A stretch of DNA of 64,000 bases from Favolaschia claudopus (taxonomy: Eukaryota; Basidiomycota; Agaricomycetes; Agaricales; Mycenaceae). The notes beneath the pieces are model-generated. The model saw nothing but the letters and a program-made list of their open reading frames with translations. It was not told where the DNA came from and made no database searches. The DNA lies in assembly GCA_037176885.1 (NCBI GenBank), contig JAWWNJ010000133.1, positions 434,001 through 498,000 of the forward strand, given 5' to 3'. This document shows positions 60,285-64,000 of the stretch, in pieces (the first letter of the stretch is position 1; each line of letters begins with the position of its first letter). Position numbers and translations under genes: made by a program.

Positions 60285-61662
60285 TGGGGTCGGGAGGCAG
60301 CCCACCCAGCCGAACGAGTTGACGGGGTGAGAACGAAAGATGTGGCGTTCATGTTATTATAGGGTCATCGTTTATGTAGAGGGTCAGCTTGCCAAGTGGG
60401 CAGAATCAAAGTTGTTATTTGAGTGGGAAGATCAGACGGGCTCGGAAGAAGCCGAAGTCTGTCAATATCTCGCTTATCACGCGTTCAAAACGCTCACGTT
60501 CCTTGGTTCTTTCAACTTCCTCAGTTCCTGCGGCTTCGCGCTGCTGCGGTGTTGCGCAAGATGTCTCGCGGTCGCACTCTGTGACGGGAAAGAACTTCAG
60601 AAGGTCAGTGTTTAAATTAACACCCTCCCGCTAGTTTCAAAGTGCAAACCCTTAATCTGCTCCACTGGCACGCCAATTTCGGTGAATATTGATCAACACT
60701 ACTGCTCTATTGTACCCCAAATTGGCTTCCGATGGTCGTATAAACTAGGGGTGGCCGCCGTACGCTCGCGAGGTAGGATTGCTACATCAAAGATACCGTA
60801 TCCATGGACCACCACCGCCGCCAGTGTCGACGGCTGCAATCGTAACTATGATAATGCGCCTATGGTGGTTGGGTAAACATTGCCACTGGACAAGTGGTGT
60901 ACGACGATTCCATCTCCCCATCCTCGAGTGCTGCGCATACGTCCAGATACGTCCTGGCCCCATGAAACAATTGGGTGGGCAGATGGAGGTAAAAAAAAAG
61001 TGTGGCTCACAGACTTAGAGCGGGATGGAGCGAGCCTATAGAGACCCTTTCCCTCCCGATGATCGGTGGTGTGGACGTCTGTGAATGCGCGAAGAGTACA
61101 TTCGAAGAAGGGCGAAGATGATCAGCGCCGGGGGGATGATCACTTGGTTGCACGCTAGCAGCAGGTCAGCATCTCGATTCACTGCGATTTGATGCAGAGG
61201 AGGCTGTTCGATTACCTGAGCCAACAGAGAACCCTCGGCATGTCGCAAGAGTGGCACTTGTACGGTTTGACGCTCGAGAATGGCAGTGCGGTAGCAGGGT
61301 TAGCTCGTTTTTGAACAAAATTGGAGAATCTCCGAAAGATGCGGTTCCTCGATGTTCAGCCACCAGGACCGATACACTTTGACAGGCCGGATCCGTCGCT
61401 CTCGGATACCTTGGTGACATCTGTGTTAAAAAAACTGGATTTTTGCTTCCATGCAAACTTGCCGCTTGTTTCTCTCCCTAGCCTCCTTGATTCCTATTGG
61501 CTCAGTGAGTCCGCTCCGCACGTCACTCGCACAGCGATGTTCTCATATATATATCCGGAGATGGCGACAGACGAGAGCAATCCCTCAGCCCCATGTTTGC
61601 GGTTTCCTCCCTGATTTCTTACCTTCCAACAGCGGCTGTCGTGGAGCATTGTTCCTTGGCCT
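60285..61662. other. Intergenic, nothing secure
   Basis: About 1.4 kb. A minus-strand frame near 61050-61160 has one hydrophobic run (VIIPPALIIFALLRMYSSR) that might be another membrane-gene fragment, but nothing else supports it. Confidence 0.35.
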
Positions 61663-62150
61663 ATGGACAAGACGAGACCGTTGTATGCTCCAATTATAAT
61701 ATTACCACCAGGACCGAAGAAGTTCCCTCTAGTCGGTCATTTATTTGCCATGCCCTCAGAGGGTTCCGACACGACGGTCGCGTCTCTGGGAACTTTCGTG
61801 TTGGGCATGCTGCTGAACCCGGAGGTCCAGAAAAAAGCGCAAGCTGAGCTCGACGCAGTTCTCGGTCCGGGACAACTCCCGGATTTCGTGGATGACGATT
61901 CTCTGCCCTATGTTAGTGCAATTGTGAAAGAGACGCTGAGGTGGAGGCCTGCTGTGCCCATCAAATGAAGATGGACAGGTCATTGAGCCGACGTACGAAT
62001 ATTTTCTGGGGCTTATATCGTGAGTCTTCCTGTGATTTTGAAGTCAGAATCTGAACCATATATGGTGGGAAGCTCCCCACTCCCTTTCAAATGTTCTTTT
62101 ACTCCGAGGTCTGCGCAGGCGGTGAAATTAATTCAGTCCACTACCCAGTA
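61663..62150 (+). pseudogene. Cytochrome P450 pseudogene with two internal deletions
   Basis: Closely related to the 39.3 kb P450. The hinge LPPGPKKFPLVGHLFAMP runs directly into the I-helix SEGSDTTVASLGTFVLG, so about 250 residues are missing. After ETLRWRPAVPI it jumps to EDGQVIEPTYEY, missing the PERF and heme-loop region. The last exon (SPLPFKCSFTPRSAQAVK, near 62080) is still present. No heme Cys remains, so no P450 activity is possible. Confidence 0.85.
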
Positions 62151-62259
62151 ACTGTTGATGTTTTGATGATGCTACGAAAATTTGGCTGACGATGGAAATT
62201 CTGATTCGGGTTGTATCTCATTCGCAATTTAAAGAATCTAGAATCTTTTTAACGCAATG

Positions 62260-63151
62260 CTTCGGGTTGAGTATCAGACTTGCAGAAAGGTTTCAACGAT
62301 CTGGCCATTCTGTTGCGGGATCTCCCTTTTGTGGCTCCAGTGCTGCCTCCAATGGCGGATCTCAATGCTGCAAGTTGTAAACGACTGCACGACGAGTTGA
62401 TAGCGGGAATGAAGCAGTGGGTTTTGAACTCTGTTGAGGGCATGGTTTCCATCCCACTGCTTCACGGTCGATTGGAACCTCAAGAGGAAGGGGCTCCTCG
62501 GCGGATTCCACTTTGCCAACGACACTATTTGTCGGTGGTATCAATTACAGACCACCGTCTCGCATTGACAAGGCTACTTTGCGGCTCGTTTTATTTCCGG
62601 GGTCTACGAACAAACTTACAAGACCATTCACCGGCTTCTTTGCTGTGTAGGAAGTGCGGGTCTGATCTCGAGACTCCGGGACATGTTTTCATGCAGTGTC
62701 GGGATTCGCAGACGGTGGCGGCGAGGGATACACTGAGGGAGACACTGCAACGGGAGTTTGGTGCAACTCTACGAACTGCTGGCTCAGCAGCAGAGGCAAT
62801 GCGGGGAATGCAAAAGCTCATTTTCGACTTGAAGACGGTCGTGCCTATGGCTCGTTTTGTTTATCAGGTAGTACGGGCGTGGCGATGGTTTGGACGTCGA
62901 TTGCCGACAATGGTTTCCGAGTTGGCGCCCGATACAGATGAGGAAGCAGACTATTGGAATTTTGAGTCTGCTGAGGAGGATTTGGAATGGAGTGGGGCGG
63001 AGATGGAGATGGAGATAGATTTGTAGATTCATAGCTTGTACTTCTGAGCATTCGGTAGAGGGCTCCTTGAGGGTCAGGTCGCCGGAGCTTGGATTGCAGG
63101 CTGGCCGTACCCCGCGTGGGACCTTGTGCCATTATTATTATTATTATTATT
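62260..63151 (+). mobile_element. 5'-truncated LINE end, copy B
   Basis: A longer copy of the same element as copy A. An open frame to 63026 encodes ITDHRLALTRLLCGSFYFRG, then CRKCGSDLETPGHVFMQC, VARFVYQVVRAWRWFGRRLP-type sequence and the acidic end MEMEIDL. The shared 3' UTR (GGTAGAGGGCTCCTTGAGGG) and an (ATT)n tail (63131-63151) follow. The reverse transcriptase core is absent. It starts about 100 bp after the P450 pseudogene. Confidence 0.82.
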
Positions 63152-64000
63152 TCAACACTTTCACCTCCAAAATCAACACCGAGATCACCGAGCGAATGAT
63201 AGCATTGATTCCCAGTGAAAACACCGTCTTAGCGGGCATCGGCAGGTATAGACAGGCATCGGAGAGCATCGGCTCACATTCCCGATGCGTCTCGAGGCAG
63301 GACGATACCCGCCGATGCTGCACATAGCAAAAATGGGTTTTTGTATCGTTCTGCATTGGATGGTCTAGAGAATTTTGTATTTTCGCTATAAATACAATTT
63401 TGGTACTGCTACTGCTACGCTTCCTTCTACCCCACTACCCCGCCCGTTCTCGCCTCTCCTACTCGCCAGCACACCCGATGTTGTTCCGGATCTCGTGGGG
63501 CCTCGCGGTCGAGCCACTCCATGCTCCTCGGGATCGTGTCGCCTTGATTGTCGTAACGTCTCTTTGCAAATTTCAGAATGAATGTGAGTTTGACGGGCAT
63601 TCAAGATAGAAGTAGAACATACCGGGAAGCGGGATTTGAATCTTGCGCAAATACGAAGCGTGGAGATCATGCATCACTACAATATATGAGATGGGTAGAG
63701 AGCATGATAACATGTCGCTTACTGGACCATTTTTCAGTAAAACGAGCGGTACTAGTAGTCAAATGAAATTGAGTGCGTGCACACACGAAGTGAAACGAGA
63801 CTGACACTGACAACCGTTGAAGATCCCTCTTGGCTCGTTGACTGCTTCATCTCGCGTTGTAGAAGCTTTGCAACGTAAATTAGCCACTGCAAGGTAAGAG
63901 CACACGATACACACCTTGAGCAGCGTCGTCGAGACTATCTGTAAACAGAATAGACCCATCGTCCTGTCCTCGGTAATGCGTGTGGAGCAGAGACGACGCG
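63152..64000. other. Window end, nothing secure
   Basis: Near 63230-63315 several GGCATCGG-like repeats form weak inverted pairs. No gene or RNA is supported. Confidence 0.35.

Noticed and set aside
63617..63650. GGGATTTGAATC, resembling the T-loop of a minus-strand tRNA
   Set aside because: The T-stem does not pair, and no matching acceptor or anticodon arm is found upstream on that strand.
1..64000. CRISPR arrays, operons, prokaryotic signals
   Set aside because: The intron-rich fungal gene structure excludes them, and no regularly spaced repeat array is present.

Overview
This is nuclear DNA of a filamentous basidiomycete, most likely an agaricomycete. The protein genes are split by many 45-70 bp GT-AG introns. 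Their families are typical of mushrooms: DUF6533-type membrane proteins, a DUF6535 protein, KTR mannosyltransferase, a fungal P450, a laccase-like multicopper oxidase, Opi1 and Hse1. Non-LTR retrotransposon tails and small inverted-repeat elements lie between them. Exon coordinates were worked out by eye from reading-frame continuity and splice signals.

Left part (1-24 kb). APN2 (AP endonuclease 2, minus) diverges from a U6 snRNA gene. An intron-bearing tRNA-Gln and a small inverted-repeat element follow, the latter abutting the 3' end of MMS2. MMS2 (minus) and HSE1 (plus) share a 229 bp divergent promoter. Next come a decayed membrane-protein gene, a DUF6533-type gene, a GFA-domain gene, a KTR mannosyltransferase, NAA10, a long TPR/DUF4470-type gene and an F-box gene.

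Middle (24-44 kb). XPO1/CRM1 carries valine at the leptomycin-sensitive cysteine position and appears to have a GC-AG first intron. It converges on a secreted pectinesterase. Two more U6 genes lie head to head. All three U6 copies share upstream boxes at fixed distances (about -73, -49 and -27). A single-pass membrane protein gene is followed by a multicopper oxidase in which two of the four copper signatures are lost. A 3 kb gene-poor gap holds a 717 bp element with 39 bp terminal inverted repeats and a 9 bp target duplication (Mutator-like). Then come a P450 gene and an O-fucosyltransferase-like gene.

Right part (44-64 kb). A 4.4 kb gap with weak traces of a DUF6533-type gene leads to an AT-richer DUF6535 gene, a foldback hairpin and OPI1, which has a 0.9 kb intron. 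The rest is repeat-rich: two 5'-truncated LINE ends with (ATT)n tails, a second intact-looking DUF6533-type gene, and a P450 pseudogene derived from a relative of the 39 kb gene by two internal deletions.

The genes form no single pathway. They are housekeeping functions (DNA repair, endosomal sorting, nuclear export, N-terminal acetylation, lipid-gene control, splicing RNA) interleaved with secreted or oxidative enzymes and expanding fungal families.
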